Numbered from the stretch's first letter, positions 10,372 to 23,321 are shown. The stretch is DNA of 64,000 nucleotides from Neelides folsomi (GCA_034687125.1 JAQGBZ010000065.1:172512-236511), one strand, 5' to 3'. Made by a program: numbers and translations. The notes: generated by a model from the sequence alone, not told the origin.

Positions 10372-11707
10372 CTCGGTGGGCCCCGAAAAGTGTTTCATAA
10401 ACAATTTCAATTTATAAAAAGGTTAAGATCTTTTATTCAAAAAGTAATATACCGAAATTTACCTGGATATATTACAATTATGATTTAATGCTTAATTTTC
10501 GAAATGTCCTCCCATATTCTTTACGCACTCCTTGAGACGTGGGATCCATTTGTCGATCGCAGTACTCACCCACTCAATTGGGTATTCTTTCCAGGCTTTC
10601 TTCAAATTTCGCTTGAGATGGTCCAAACTCGTGTGGTGTTTTGAGCACACTTTCTTCTCCAAATCATTCCAAATATCGTAGTCCAGAGGATTGAGATCAG
10701 GTGATGCGGATAGCCATATTTTGAAATAAATTCGGGGGCATTATGTTAAAGCCAATTCTGAATCAATTTTGCCATGTGTGATGGAGCCGAGTCCTGTTGA
10801 TATGTCCAAGTTTTCCCCTTGAAAAGTTTCTTGTTTAGAGGCAGAACAATTTTTTCAAAAATTTCAGTCTTGTAATTCTTCGCTCGAACTTTTACCCCTT
10901 GTTCAACAAAATGGAGTTTTGTTTTTCCGTGCCAATTAACACCCAACAAAACCATTACTGATGTCGGGGAATGTTGTCGAGTAACCTTTCTTTGTGTTCT
11001 TGGAATTTCTTTAACCGATTTTGCGTAGATCCTGTCGTTTTGCTTATTAAAATGAACCTCAACTGTGAAAATTTTTTCAGCGGTAAAAAGGATGTTCTTG
11101 AACCTGTTAATTCCAAATCGCACAATAAGATTTTTGCAGAGAAGATTTTTTGTTTTTTACCTGTTATTTCTAAATTGCTCAATAAGCTTTTTGCACCGGG
11201 AATAGCGATTTTTTATTTGATTGGTGTTCAAATAATGGCAAAAACCAATTTTAAGCGGTCGAAGCCGAAGATCTTTTTTAATAGCTCGCTTTACAGTTTG
11301 TCTTGAGACATTCATTTGTAGTTCTCTGGGAACGACGGGAATTTCTTTTTAATTGAGATTTCAGAGCATTGACGAATTTCTCCGTTCTCACCGGATTTTC
11401 TCTCTTATAATTCTTGTTTCGACACTTCCGGATTCTTCAAAACGCTTAATTGTACGATAAATCAACATCCTATTTACGCCTAAGTTTGTGAGTAATTTTA
11501 AAATCTCAGATTTAGATTTTCCCGCCTGATATAAAGAAATAATTGCCCCATACTTTTGAATTAAATTGGCCATTTTGAGTTTTAAAGAAAGCGTCACTTT
11601 TAGAAGAAGCATCGTTGACATTGGGACCCGCAAGAGAAGGCGGGTTGCTTGGTTACGGCGTCATTTTTAAATCATGCGCGATGTAACACTTTTCGAGGCC
11701 CACTGAG
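10372..11707 (-). mobile_element. mariner-family DNA transposon, inactive
   Basis: A 1336 bp element with inverted ends: CTCGGTGGGCCCCGAAAAGTG at the left and the complement of CTCAGTGGGCCTCGAAAAGTG at the right, each flanked by TA (10370-10371 and 11708-11709), the mariner target duplication. Size, ends and duplication are all typical. The decayed transposase lies on the minus strand between about 11573 and 10492. GC content is somewhat higher than in the flanks. The two inverted ends differ at a few positions, showing it is not a fresh insertion. Confidence 0.92.
10492..11573 (-). pseudogene. mariner transposase pseudogene
   Basis: From the N-terminus: MANLIQKYGAIISLYQAGKS begins a helix-turn-helix DNA-binding domain (11573-11388). 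A catalytic segment follows at 11123-10746, containing FTAEKIFTVE, where families have FxDEK, and YQQDSAPSHMAKL (second catalytic Asp present). The last block SPDLNPLDYDIWNDL (third Asp) and a C-terminus ending in HFEN lie in another frame down to 10492. Breaks: the first Asp is replaced by Ala, there is an in-frame stop after QNWL near 10744, and at least one frameshift precedes the third block. The Asp-to-Asp spacing of about 36 residues is nearer the DD37D (maT-like) group than DD34D. It cannot be active. Confidence 0.88.
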
Positions 11708-11709
11708 TA

Positions 11710-12257
11710 CTGTGAGAATTATACTAAACTACAAAATCGAAATTATCTGTAGATAAGTAGGAGCATTGCGTTTTTATAAATACATAACTCTATTAAAAGT
11801 AAGTGCATATTAAAGGAATTTATGAAAGCTTATTAAATAACGCTAAATGTAAGATCGACATAAGAAACCTTTTATTTTGAGACAATAACTGACTCATCTT
11901 TGTACTCCCACGTTGCTAAATAAAAATAAATGATATATGTTACTTTACTTTTATAAGTAAATATTTACAGGCGTAGGCGGTGTAGGTACATGTGTGTTCA
12001 TAACTATGTATTGTGCACCTTATTCGTATACATTATACGTAAATATAATATAACAAAAATCGATATACATATGTACGTACACATAGATATTCGTTTAAAA
12101 TGCATTCTAGCTCCAATTCAATCTCTCATTAATCCTCGATTTGAAGAGGATTTGGTCAGTTGAGTATTTTTAGCCTAGAAATTGAAAATATTCAATTTAA
12201 CCAAATTGCGTAATAGCAAATGGGAAAATTGATTGTTTTGATCCAAAGAAAAGGGAG
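11710..12257. other. AT-rich spacer upstream of peptide gene
   Basis: About 550 bp between the mariner and the TATA box of the peptide gene, with the gene's likely proximal regulatory DNA at its right end. No coding sequence seen. Confidence 0.5.
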
Positions 12258-12264
12258 TATAAAA
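12258..12264 (+). promoter_or_regulatory. TATA box (TATAAAA) of peptide gene
   Basis: TATAAAA in the context GGGAGTATAAAATGACC, with a TTCACTC initiator-like site about 30 bp downstream (near 12287) and the ATG at 12352. Spacing fits a short 5' UTR of about 65 nt. Such TATA promoters are common on tissue-specific secreted-protein genes of arthropods. Confidence 0.65.
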
Positions 12265-12351
12265 TGACCCCAAAAGAAATAAGAATTCACTCTTGAATAA
12301 CACTTTTATCTAAAAGTTTCATTTTGAAGTTTCTAAAGAGGTTTCATTAGA

Positions 12352-12651
12352 ATGGTGTTTTCCGTACATATTCTATTGTCGGTGGTTTGCACCTTCATTG
12401 TCGCCGCCAACTGCGTCCCAGTGGAGAAGATTGAGAACGGCGAGTCTTTGGAGTATCCGCTCGCCCCCCTCTATTTCTCCATTGGATCTTCACCTGCTCT
12501 CTTTTCTCTCTTCCCATCTCAACCGCTCGAAGATGGAGAAAAAAAGTTTCCACTTGGAATTGAAAACATCAGAGTTCGACCTCTCAAGAGAGCATTTTGG
12601 GATCGATCGGGAAACAAAGCTCGACTTCCAAAGAAATCTTTTGAGTTTTAA
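12352..12651 (+). CDS. Small secreted protein, possible neuropeptide precursor
   Basis: Single-exon frame of 99 residues. Residues 1-21 form a signal peptide (MVFSVHILLSVVCTFIVAANC), with cleavage likely just after. A mid-region follows with no cysteine, then a dibasic site in RPLKR at about residue 80, after which the last 19 residues read AFWDRSGNKARLPKKSFEF. The layout (signal peptide, spacer, KR, short C-terminal peptide) is that of a prohormone. There is no Gly before the basic site for amidation and I do not recognise the peptide family. It has its own TATA box. It could alternatively be an unprocessed small secreted or cuticular protein. Confidence 0.65.
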   Translation: MVFSVHILLSVVCTFIVAANCVPVEKIENGESLEYPLAPLYFSIGSSPALFSLFPSQPLEDGEKKFPLGIENIRVRPLKRAFWDRSGNKARLPKKSFEF

Positions 12652-13108
12652 TATTTTGATTCAACAAAACCAAATTCATGATTCCTTTCGTTTATTGCTA
12701 TACACAAGCATTATAAATTATAATACTATTATAAATATATTATGAATTATATGAGAAATGCATGAGTTATACAAGTTAGGTATACGTAATAAGTATTATA
12801 TGTATGTCATATTAAGCGTATTTAACTTAATTAGATTTTGAGATCTGAATATATCTTTAATTTGATATGATTCTTAAATGCGATTAATTATATATTCGAA
12901 TATTCGACAATTAGCATTAAGATTCTAGCTATTTAAATATGTAGTGTATTCTTCTTAAATTTATGCTTAAACCCTATTAAGCTCAAATAAGAGCTTAGAG
13001 AATATATAAGAATATAGGTATGATACAATATAAATCGTATATGAAAATGCGTAAAAATAAAAAATTGAACTTAATATATAAAAAACCAATCATTTTATTT
13101 ATTCAACC

Positions 13109-13775
13109 ATTTAGCAAAATTATGTTAGACATCAATATTTCCAATGTAAAAACAATTCCTTTCAATATCTTGCGTTTTCCACCAACCGTTGCTCCAACTT
13201 TGTCGTGGTCCGATTTCATGACGAGTGTGGCATTTCCCCTTAAAGAGAGCGTCTCCATGACAGTGTTTTAACTAAACTGTCGACGGATTGCTCTCTTCGA
13301 GGTTAAAGCTCTTTGAAGTCTTTAGCTCCTTTGGGAAGTTCCTCTTTTCCATTTCACACTTTGGATCTTTTGTCAAACTTGATGATATCACTGTAAAGTT
13401 CCTCACGCTGCACTCACTGTGTTGATTCAGACGAATCTCAAGTTTCCCTTGTTTGCCCAAATCCTACAGAGAAAGCGATTTCTCACCTTTCACTTCTCTC
13501 CCAAATGGAACACCTTGGATTACAATTAATTACATTTATTGTAATTAAACACTTTTGGTAAATATTAAATGAAATCCAAATGTTGTTGATCTTAAAATCA
13601 AAGATCTCTTCTTGACGTTCTCGACGATTGTGGAGGAACGGAGGAATGAGGCCCTGGAGCCGGTGAGGAATGAGGAGAGGGGAAGAAGGTGTGAATGAAG
13701 GAGAGAAGGTGTGAGTTGGAAGGAGTTCCATGAATTAATGTCCGCTTGACCTGGCTTGGTTGTGAATTTATATAG
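13109..13775 (-). other. Possible small minus-strand gene, unresolved
   Basis: Facing left there is TATATAAA (13774-13767), then an ATG at 13731. A splice-acceptor-like CTGTAG lies near 13462, followed by an open segment reading GKQGKLEIRLNQHSECS, with a GTGAGG donor-like site after Cys-Ser. A further open segment (to about 13129) reads LKHCHGDALFKGKC ... SWSNGWWKTQ ... NCF. AATAAA signals in the leftward direction lie near 13100. The cysteines and tryptophans suggest a secreted protein, but the exon linking the ATG to these segments is not resolved and a TAG separates the two segments if unspliced. It may be real, broken or chance. Confidence 0.25.
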
Positions 13776-15824
13776 TGGAGGAGTCATCACGTGCCCTCGC
13801 ATACTTAATGCCATTAATGCTGTGGTGGAGAAGGAGAGCAGGCGGGAGGAGTCCCCGCCGATCATGAATAACTCACAGATGCTAATACGAGTACCCACTA
13901 ATTGTCCACTCTCCACTAATCGACTCCTTAATTGCTCTCCTTACACTTTCCCCTCTTCCCTTGACCCTTTCACTAATACTGACAAACATAGCTACAATAT
14001 TGATAGACATACATGGAGCTACAACGTTGACTATTTCAAGACAAAAAAGGATAATTACCGGGATTTGTAAACGTAAGTACAGATATGTACAATTTACTAA
14101 AATCTTATGAGTATTTAGCATTTGTATTGTAGTGTGGTATTATTAGGTATATTATATTTGTAATTAAATTTAGTTTACCTACATATGTATGTATATAGGT
14201 TAATTTGTGATATTTTTGGGCAAATCTTATAAGAGGTGTTCTCACAATTAAGAAAATTTTATATAGGGATTGGGATCATTTAAGACACTAAGTATTTAGA
14301 ATAAATTGAATATTTAATAGAGGTAACTGCTACATTATTTGATAATTAAGTAAATGTCTTAAACTTTTACTTTGTAGAATAGACTATATACTGATGTATA
14401 CTTATACAGATGTATGGTACAGATGTATACTTAATGGTTTTATATTTATAAAATAGTTTAAATATTACAAGAAAATAATATGAGAACTTGGGTTTGTTGG
14501 GTTTGAGGAGTTTTGAGAGGAAATCCCATTTAAAATCGAAATCAATCGAAGCTAATTGAAACTTAATGGTCTCCCTCGTAGTTCCGTTCATCTTGATGGG
14601 GATTTCAATTTGAAATGAATGGATTGTTGACAAACTCCTGATGATGATGACTTCATTAGTTAAGTTGGAGCCGAGACAGTTCCTTCCTCCATTTACCTTA
14701 CTATTAAGCCTATAGTTAATTAATAGCTTCCCGTCTTATCTTATTTTTATTCTTGGTCTCCTGTACAAGTAACTGAATAATGGAAACCAGTTCGGTTTTA
14801 CCTTTAAGCAAGTGATGCTAATTATTGTAATTCTTTAAGTTTTATAACAACGCATAATAGATTTAAAAAAACCGAAAAATGATTCCGAACACAGGTAACA
14901 CTGGTATGAATAAAGTTGGAAGGAACTTTATAAAAAATTGAAAAGAATGTTTTGAACACACATGCACGGCAGAACAGAATAGAAAGAGTTTGGAGGACGA
15001 AATAGTAAAAAATGGAGGCAAAGGACTCATAAAGTCTAAACATTTTGAGGTGCTAATATTGAAAGAAAATAGTATCAAGGAGTAAGGAGAAGTCGTTTTT
15101 TTATTTAGCGACCCAACCTCTCAATTCTTATTCAACCTCTCCCTTGTCTCACATGTTCAAACTTCAAGAGGGGAAAATTACCAACATTCTTTTAATTGTA
15201 TTGCGGATGTTATTAGGTATGTAGATGACAATGTTCATCTTTATTATTCTGATTTGTCTTCCCTCGTTCCGGTATGATCAGGTGAAGGTTGAAAGAGACT
15301 GGGATGAAATTTAGGGTTATAAATACATATTTTCAACAAGAGGTGACTTTCACGTGGAATCATGCAAAAACGGCATTTGCATACATTATTTCAAACACTT
15401 TTCCAAAGCGAAGAAACTCTCTGTGATGCAGATGTGTTGAACATTAGTGTGTAGATGTGTACTTATGTTATTATTTAGATCGTCTCCTTCATTATAAATG
15501 CTCTTTGAAGAGTTTAACTTTTATTAGTATAAGGAGAAAGATTAATACAGATACATTCAGGCATGTATTATTTACATGTTTTTACACTAATGTAAATAAG
15601 TAATACCTTATATACAGAAACATATCTCTAGTTTAACTATCAGGACCATGTTATTATTATTTTGTATTTAAAAGATTCTTTTGTCTCTCATACTCAAAAT
15701 TCCCAATCACGCATCTTTTCTAACTCTGATGGGACACAAATTGCTCTCATTACTAGCATTAAAAATGATCAGTTTTGATTCAATCGCATTTTATTTTAAA
15801 CTCTGCCTAAAAAACCTTTAATAC

Positions 15825-16040
15825 TTACTCCCAAAACCATCCTAGCCGTGTACTTCGGGACTTTAGCGTCATGTCAAAGGGCAATATGAATTTCTCATAT
15901 TGCCCTTTATACCGTCTTGAACATTTTCTTTATAATTTTTTTCTGAACGGAGTAAAAATAATTTCGATGTCTTGTAAATAACATACGTTCATATGACGCT
16001 AAAGTCCCGAAGTGCACGGATAGGTTGGTTTCGGGAGTAA
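15825..16040. mobile_element. 216 bp MITE with about 48 bp inverted ends
   Basis: The left end, beginning TTACTCCCAAAACCATCCTA, and the reverse complement of the right end, TTACTCCCGAAACCAACCTA, agree for about 48 bases, through the block CACTTCGGGACTTTAGCGTC (left copy TACTTC...). Inside, the words AGGGCAATATG and CATATTGCCCT form a second small hairpin at about 15877-15910. There is no coding sequence. The target duplication is unclear, possibly TTA/TAA. Confidence 0.8.
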
Positions 16041-18112
16041 ATTATTATTTTAACGATTTTTCCTATTAAAATTCCGATAGCTTAAAATATTTATATACAT
16101 TTAATAAATATTTCACTATAAATATTTAAAGCACCCTTCCTTGTATGATGATCTGTGACTAAATTCACCTAAGGTAGAAGTTGTAATTTTACATAAAACA
16201 CATGAGTTAGAGTTTCATCTACGAAATATGACTTGATTGTAATTGAATTGAGGATTTCGCAGCGTTGGGCAACAACTATTTGAAAAGGCAGCTTGGAGAG
16301 CAATTATGAGAAGTTGAGGATCTTCATTTTAGAATAATTACGAAGAGTCGAGACGAATGTTGGTCTCAGGGAGTGAGAGAGGTGAAATGGCCAATTCATA
16401 TTCCGAGTAATTGGTCTAAGTAGGATGATCTGTGCATAATTCTATGAAGATAATTCCGGAGGAGCCATTCCCATGCTAATTGCTCTGTAAAGACAGAAAC
16501 CTGAGCCATCCACCAACTCACTCATGAGGAGAAAACATGAAGGGATTGTGACGAATCCCCGCACGGCCCTCCAGAATAAATAAAATGGCAAATGGGCCAA
16601 ATTTACATCAGAGGTTCTTTATTTGTTTGCTTAATTGTAGCCGAGATGAATGGGGAAAAGGGGGGTTCCCGGTCAAGTTAAATAGACCCTGGTCTAAATA
16701 CATCACAATGACAATTATCCTCTTCCTCTTTTACATATTATGCAGATGAGCCCTTAAGGGTTGAACTTCTTTTTTTCATCCACTCATTCAGGATTCTGCA
16801 TCTCTCTGGAGAACTCATGAATGAACTCACCTCTACTACATTGTGAACTTGTACTTTAAACACGACTCTGTCGAAGTAACTACCAAGAACAAACTGCTGA
16901 AGGTACATGTGAGTTCACAAATATACAAATTCTCTTTTACTTGCAGTGGAGTTGTTTTATGACATGTGATGTGCTTTTAAACTTATAATTTCTACAAATC
17001 CGAGTATTCGTATAATAGCTAAACATTTCCGTGAGCCTATGAGCTATAATAAACACATATTCATGAAACATGAAACGGTAATCTCATAAATGTTCCAACC
17101 AATTGTTCAGAGCTTCAAACTTTTTCTCTCTCAAAATATCCTAAAGGAGACAATTAGATATTACAGGGCGGTTAAGAACGAAGACTTCGGCACTTGGGCG
17201 TTTTTTTACATTTATTCTCATATTGAATATTACTGTTAGCCATGCAATGCTAATTAAGCCAATAACTTTGTTGTTTTGTTTTTTAATTTATCTTTTATAT
17301 AAATTTATTTAATCCTAGTTAAAGATTGCATGGGGTTGATTTTTCAATTACAAATTACAACATTTAAATTAAATTAAATTATCTCTTCTTTGGTAATGTA
17401 TAGAGTAGTATGTCAAAATTTATATCATTTTAGTGAGTTATTTGTTTCTTACTGATTTTCGGTATCAATTAAAGAATGTGTGAATTTAAACATGAGACCG
17501 AATACATTAGTAAATATTTATAATTTACCAACAAAGAAGAAGAGGAAGCGGCAAAAATAAAGAGATTTGCTTTTTCAACCTAATGTCAATTTTTATTTAC
17601 TAACATTTGCATATTCCACGACGACATTTAATAGTTGCTGTTGTTTGTGTGCAATGTGCATATAGGGCCAGATCCCAAATAAATTATACGAAGATATAAA
17701 CGGGTGGACGAGATGTGACTTGGAATCTTGGAGTTTGGAGAGTTTTTAAGCGACATTTGTAAGTTGCTCTTCCTGTCACTGCATTAATCAGAGTGAATTG
17801 AATTCTAATGATGCATTAATAATCCTTCATCACGGTCACGTCCTTACTTATTAGAAGTTCAATTCCTTCAACGCCTTCGACAAGACCCTTTTCCTTTGTT
17901 GATTCCTCAGTTTGGAAAAGAGCCGAAATGGAGGAGAAATCTCTTTGGTCTCACGCTAACTATTCATCCACATGCGAGGGAAGATCATCCTCACTCAAAT
18001 TCTTCTCAGGCCAAAATAATTTTTCAAAACATCTCCGACTTTGATATTTAACATTTCTAAATTAAATTAAAGTTATTAAAATTTTAGAATATAATTCATT
18101 ATAAAGAGCAAG

Positions 18113-19062
18113 ATGAGCCCGTCGAAACGACCAGGAATCGAAGTTGCTCCCGGAGCTGTAGTTTGTGTCGAAGCCAAATTGACGGGCGATATTAAAATCG
18201 GAACTAAAACCATCATTCATCCTTCTGCTAAAATTTCTGCAACAAATGGCCCGATCATTATTGGAGAATCTAATATAATTGAAGAATGTGTTATCATTGA
18301 AAATAAGTAAGTATATTTTCATATTTGTATTTTATCTAAATTCTAACTATTATAATTATTTAATTGTAATGATCAACTTGAGCTGAGCTCAGAGTTTGAA
18401 TACAGATATGTTTTTAATTAAATGATAAATTAATATATTCATTGACTATAGGTCAAAAGAAGTAATGGTGATTGGAAATAATAACGTGTTTGAGGTTGGG
18501 GCTGAAGTTTATGCAAAAAGTATTGGGGACAATAACGTGTTCGAATCGAAATGTAAGTTGATAACATAAAATTCTTATAATAGATTCAATTTATTATAGA
18601 TTTTTATCAAATTAGTATTGCTTTATGATATTTTATACAAAAATGCATATAAATGATAAATATTTAGTAATATGTATTTCAATTTTAGCTTATGTTGGAG
18701 AAAATATGCAGATTGGAATTGGGTGCTCATTTGGGGTTAGAACTAAAGTTAACAAGTCAACGACCATTCCAGACAATTCAGTTTTCTTTGGAGAACCTCT
18801 AAATGTTAGAATTTCCGGAGAAAAACCATCGGTAATTTTTTTTATAAAAATGGACAATGAGCAAGAAGTATTTTATGATTAATTAACTCTTTCTAGAAAA
18901 TTGAATTTACATTTTCAAATTGATTATAATTGTTTTTTTGATTGATTTAATTTCCAGGTCCAGACAGCTCAAATAGAATTTCTCTCCAAAATCCTGTCTA
19001 ATTATCATCATTTAGTAAATCCAACAACATACGATTTTCAACTTGAGGGCCAACACAAATAA
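18113..19062 (+). CDS. DCTN6: Dynactin subunit 6 (p27)
   Basis: Four exons: 18113-18306, 18452-18552, 18689-18831 and 18958-19062; 180 residues (human 190), phases consistent. It starts MSPSKRPGIEVAPGAVVCVEA, matching the family's VKIAPGAVVCVE, and continues with hexapeptide-repeat sequence (GDIKIGTKTIIHPSAKI, GPIIIGESNIIEE, VMVIGNNNVFEVG, SYVGENMQIGIGCSFGVRTKV) that folds as a left-handed beta-helix. The C-terminus LSKILSNYHHLV matches LMKILPNYHHLK of human p27. The protein is part of the pointed-end complex of dynactin (with p25, p62 and Arp11), which links dynein to cargo. A poly(A) signal AATAAA lies near 19177. It is the only housekeeping gene within the GBX gene desert. Confidence 0.95.
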
Positions 19063-22000
19063 CAAAACTTCATAATAAGCTAAAATAGTATAAAAATAAT
19101 TTCCTAAACATGTAACTTTTATCAAGCGGATTCACATTTAATTAATATGATATGCACCTTTATGTAATTAAAAGTTTAATAAACTTAATTTGTATTACAA
19201 AAATTTTTACTTGTAAATATTACATATTTAGGTATTCTATGTTTATAAACTATAAATCAGCTCTTGTCATTCAAATTCGAAGTATTGCATTGACCTCATT
19301 TTTATTAAAATACCTGTAAATCCAATAGAAATTAAATTTTAGTTGAATGATTATTTAATGATAGTATAAATTACAATTGCACTTCCTTACTTTTGGTATA
19401 ATAAATACCTAATATAAAATTACTAAAATGATAAGTTATTGTTTTAGATATTTATGAGATATAATTCATTTTAATTTTTCTTTTGCAGATTGCAATTAAA
19501 GGGGGTTTTATATAAGAAAATATAGTTTGTATTAATTGTATTCAAGCAAGTTAAGCAATGCATATTTGATTCAAAATTGTAATTAATTTAGGGGCATTAT
19601 AGCCCAATTTTGATTGCCATCTTCCCCTCACAAATGAAACAAATATAGAAGTAATTTGAGTAATATCATGATCTCATCATAGATGGTGGGTAAATATTGT
19701 TCAGTAATGCCCCGATTTGAACTTTTGAGGTTTATTTTAATCAAATACCTAAACATTTCTTTACAATAATTTTAATAAAATAACATTAAAAGGGACTATG
19801 TATTCTTGATATTATGCCGATTGTAAAAAAATCTTGGAATTGGATCAAATTCTATAAAATACTCCTTATATTCAAAAGTTTTTCCAGTGGAGTTCATAAA
19901 TAATAATTTTGAGAATCCAGCTTAATATAATGGGAGTGGAAAAGATGATCTGTGGAGTCTACTTTTGAAAGTGTAATTGAAAAGTTGGTCCTTCTCTCGG
20001 GATCCGCCTCGTCCCATAAGAAACCCCCTTTAATTTCTCTACGATGGATGGACCGGGTCCATAAAAGAGGAGGTTTGGCTCTTCACATCAAATCGATCCC
20101 ATTAGATTCCGAGATCATCGAGGAAGAACGTGTCCCGGGGAGGGGAAGATAACCTGGGGGATTGAGCTCTCATTTCTCCCAAATTGGTCCAACCGGCGAG
20201 TCCGGCCAAGAGACCTTGTAACAAAACGGGCGTAGTATTTGGGCTGGCCCATTCCGAACCCTTGTGCTGAGTTGGCATTCGGTAATGAAGTGCCAAGATA
20301 GGGGACACGCCTCCGGCCACCGACGGCGATCCACGAGAGAAGTAAAATGACCATCATTACTCCGCTGCCACTTACTCCCCTCCCAATTAACGCCATCATT
20401 ACACCAAAGAGAAAATCATTGTCACCATCACATGGGCCCTTATGGGCACTTCAACAACCAAACAAGATGGCAAACAATTTAAACTAATTCTCAAATCTGC
20501 ATTCATCAATATTGGCTTAATGACTAGGACTTTGGCCGCACACGACGTGAGAAAGGATGATTCAATAAATGGTCGTCTGATAATCGTTGACCATTTTATT
20601 CCTAAATGGATGAGGACAAAAGAAATGAGCCGTGATTCAGCAGCCGGGCTTTAACAACCTCCTCATTCAACTGCCCTTCCACTCCACTCCCTTTCATTCC
20701 TTTCACTCACAGAGATTTTCTTTCTCTCATTCACATCATGCGAGATAGATTGGAGATTATGAGTTTTTTCATGTACTAACAAATATTACTCGTGTGTACA
20801 TAAATTATACTTCATCACAATATTGATTTCGCTTTAGCAAATTATCAAATATGTAATAGTAATAGTAATTCATGTTTTCACCAACAATTTATCATTTATA
20901 AATGTACATTATTTAAGTGTCGAATAAATATTAAAACTTTGTTTAAATTATTATTTAATTGACGAATATTAATGTCAGTTTATTTTCTTTTTCCAACTTC
21001 CACCTTATTTTCATATTATTTATAATGAATGGGTGTATAAGTTTAAAAATGAAAATGACATTTGAGGTTGAACTTACAAGGGTAAGTATTGAGTGAGTGA
21101 CTTGGGAGTAATGGACAGTGAAATATTTAGGTGTAGTGGGAGTGATTAATTCGGTGGCTGAGGAAGAAGGCGCTCGGAGGGATTGTGATGAGACTTTGAC
21201 GCTCCGTTGGCTCTCAAAGGACGTGGAAGTGAGTGGAAATGAAGGCGAGTCCATGGAGGCAGCGAGATGATCCTCATCCCAATCCAATGACTTTGATTTG
21301 ATTATGAAATTGAAGAGCGTTTAGCGGCTCGCCATCCTCTCCCTTTCAATCAAAGCTCTCCGTTGGGAACCCTCGCACAACTCGGCCAAAACCTCACCCT
21401 TCTCCATTGAAAAACAAATTTAATTTTCATGCTTCATTCGTTTCACCATTATGATTTACAGCAAAACTCTCACTCCCTATTTTTAACATTCCAATTTTCA
21501 TATTCCGAATCAATCTTTATAATATTTGAATTTAAATGTTCTAAACTTATTATTGAAAAATTCTATATTTACAATCGTAAACAAGAATTAAGGAATAATG
21601 TAATATTTACGTTAGGATGTAAATGCATGTCTGTGTGTGCTGATGAGACTCGTGTGATATGTGCGGAGTAAATGAGACGATGGGTCGGTCCTTTTGTTTG
21701 AAGAGCATTAGGAGAATGGTTGGGCCGGATAATGGGGAGAGACTTGACCTGTTTGGGCTTATGGAGTGAGAAGCCCCCGGGAGTCAATGGAGGGTTTTGA
21801 CAGCAGTTAATTGGATGCACCCCACCAGGCTCCCCTCGGATACCCGGTTGAGGAGAACCGCGGATATGGATATGGACCTTGTATGTGGGACGATAATGAT
21901 CCTCCAAATAATTGGGCAATTGATGGATCCATTTCGGCCACTCACCCTCTCCCTCTTACAGCCTCCCTCCCCGCCGCTCATTAATCCAGTCCTAATTCCC

Positions 22001-23321
22001 TCTAAAGTGACCTCACCACACTTTATCCTTCATACACACTCACTAAACCTCAAGCTTTTTTATTTTATGAAAATCCACTTATTAAAAGTTACAAAACTTA
22101 GTATTTTGTAATTTTGACATTTTAAACTTATTAGAATTCAAAGAACTGATTACGTATTTACCATAAACGGGAGGTGCAATTGTATTTGGATGTTTAGTGC
22201 AATGAATAAATATTAATGTATTCCCAATAATCCCGCATCTGCCCGTAGATTTTGGTTAATAGGTTTGGAATTGTATTGGAAAAGGGCAATACATAAATAT
22301 TTAATGAATTATCTGACAAGTTGGTGTTATTAATGAGCTTGCTTAGTTTGTGTATAAACTGCAATATTTATAGTGGTGAGGGATTTTCTTTAATGTTATC
22401 TCAAAGCTAAATATTACAGTATTGGATTGGGCAAATATTTACATTGGTAATATGAATCATATTATGATCAAATTTTCTTTGTCGAGTCTCAAGGGGGAGG
22501 GAAAAAATTTATTAAGGATGAATTGATTTTCAAATTAAGGGGTTTGGACACAAATATTATAAATTATCTAATAATTTCTATTGGGGAGAGATATGATCAC
22601 TCCAATTAACTAATTGACTCACTCAGATAGTGCAATTAGTGTGAAAGGGAGGCGTGTTCTTTGTAGAAGAACTGAAAACGAATCCGCCACCCTCACCCTC
22701 ACACATCAATTATTAGCTAATGTTGAACTAATATTGTGTTCTTCAAGGTAGGTGATGGGATATATTGGGCTCATTTAAAATGAATGAAGACATGTCTGAA
22801 ACTTTATTTCTTAATGAAAGTTACACATATAGTTTACAAATTGCTCTTCACATTTGCCCATTTATTCAAATAGAATTACATCATTTTATTTACACACATT
22901 AATTACGCCATGGTTGTAAGAAGTATCGAAAGTTTATATTTTTATACAAAACATTTTAATGACAATGAACAATATAAGTATTTTTAACCAGGAAAATTAA
23001 TTCTACTATATATTAAATTAAACATCCAACTATAGAGTTATTCTTTCTAATAATTTCCAATTATGTGAAAGCAATAACTAGTTACATACAATTAACTTTT
23101 ATTATATTCAATTTGTTAATATCAAGTATCGTACGTTTGTATGATACTTTGCAAATATGCCCTTGGTATTTGTGTTGATAATTGGTGTTTCAGCTACGTA
23201 GATATTTAATCCATTCAATGGATTGATGTTGAAAAGACTCCTTGTTTTCCCAATTTGAATTTGTATGAGAGGGGAAGGGGTGAAAGTGCAAAGAAGCGTG
23301 AGGTGATTTGAAGTGGAGGAT
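19063..23321. other. Non-coding region downstream of GBX with GC-richer islands
   Basis: About 4.2 kb with no supportable gene. GC-richer blocks at about 19.95-20.70, 21.10-21.41 and 21.64-22.02 kb, plus a weaker one near 22.62-22.72 kb, alternate with AT-rich DNA. The blocks contain many TAATTG/CAATTA/ATTAAT homeodomain-type words. Frames up to about 115 codons in them lack splice sites and conserved motifs. Likely cis-regulatory DNA. Confidence 0.5.

Larger units (their letters stand above)
12652..18112. other. Long gene-poor region between peptide gene and DCTN6
   Basis: About 5.4 kb. It contains a doubtful small minus-strand gene at 13.1-13.8 kb, a 216 bp MITE at 15825-16040, a degenerate repeat of GATGTATACTTA words at 14391-14432, and GC-richer patches at about 13.57-13.95 and 16.25-16.85 kb resembling the islands around GBX. 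No other coding sequence could be supported. Confidence 0.5.

Noticed and set aside
20102..20399. Overlapping open frames on the minus strand in a GC-rich island
   Set aside because: No signal peptide, domain, splice structure or codon pattern; openness is explained by local GC content.
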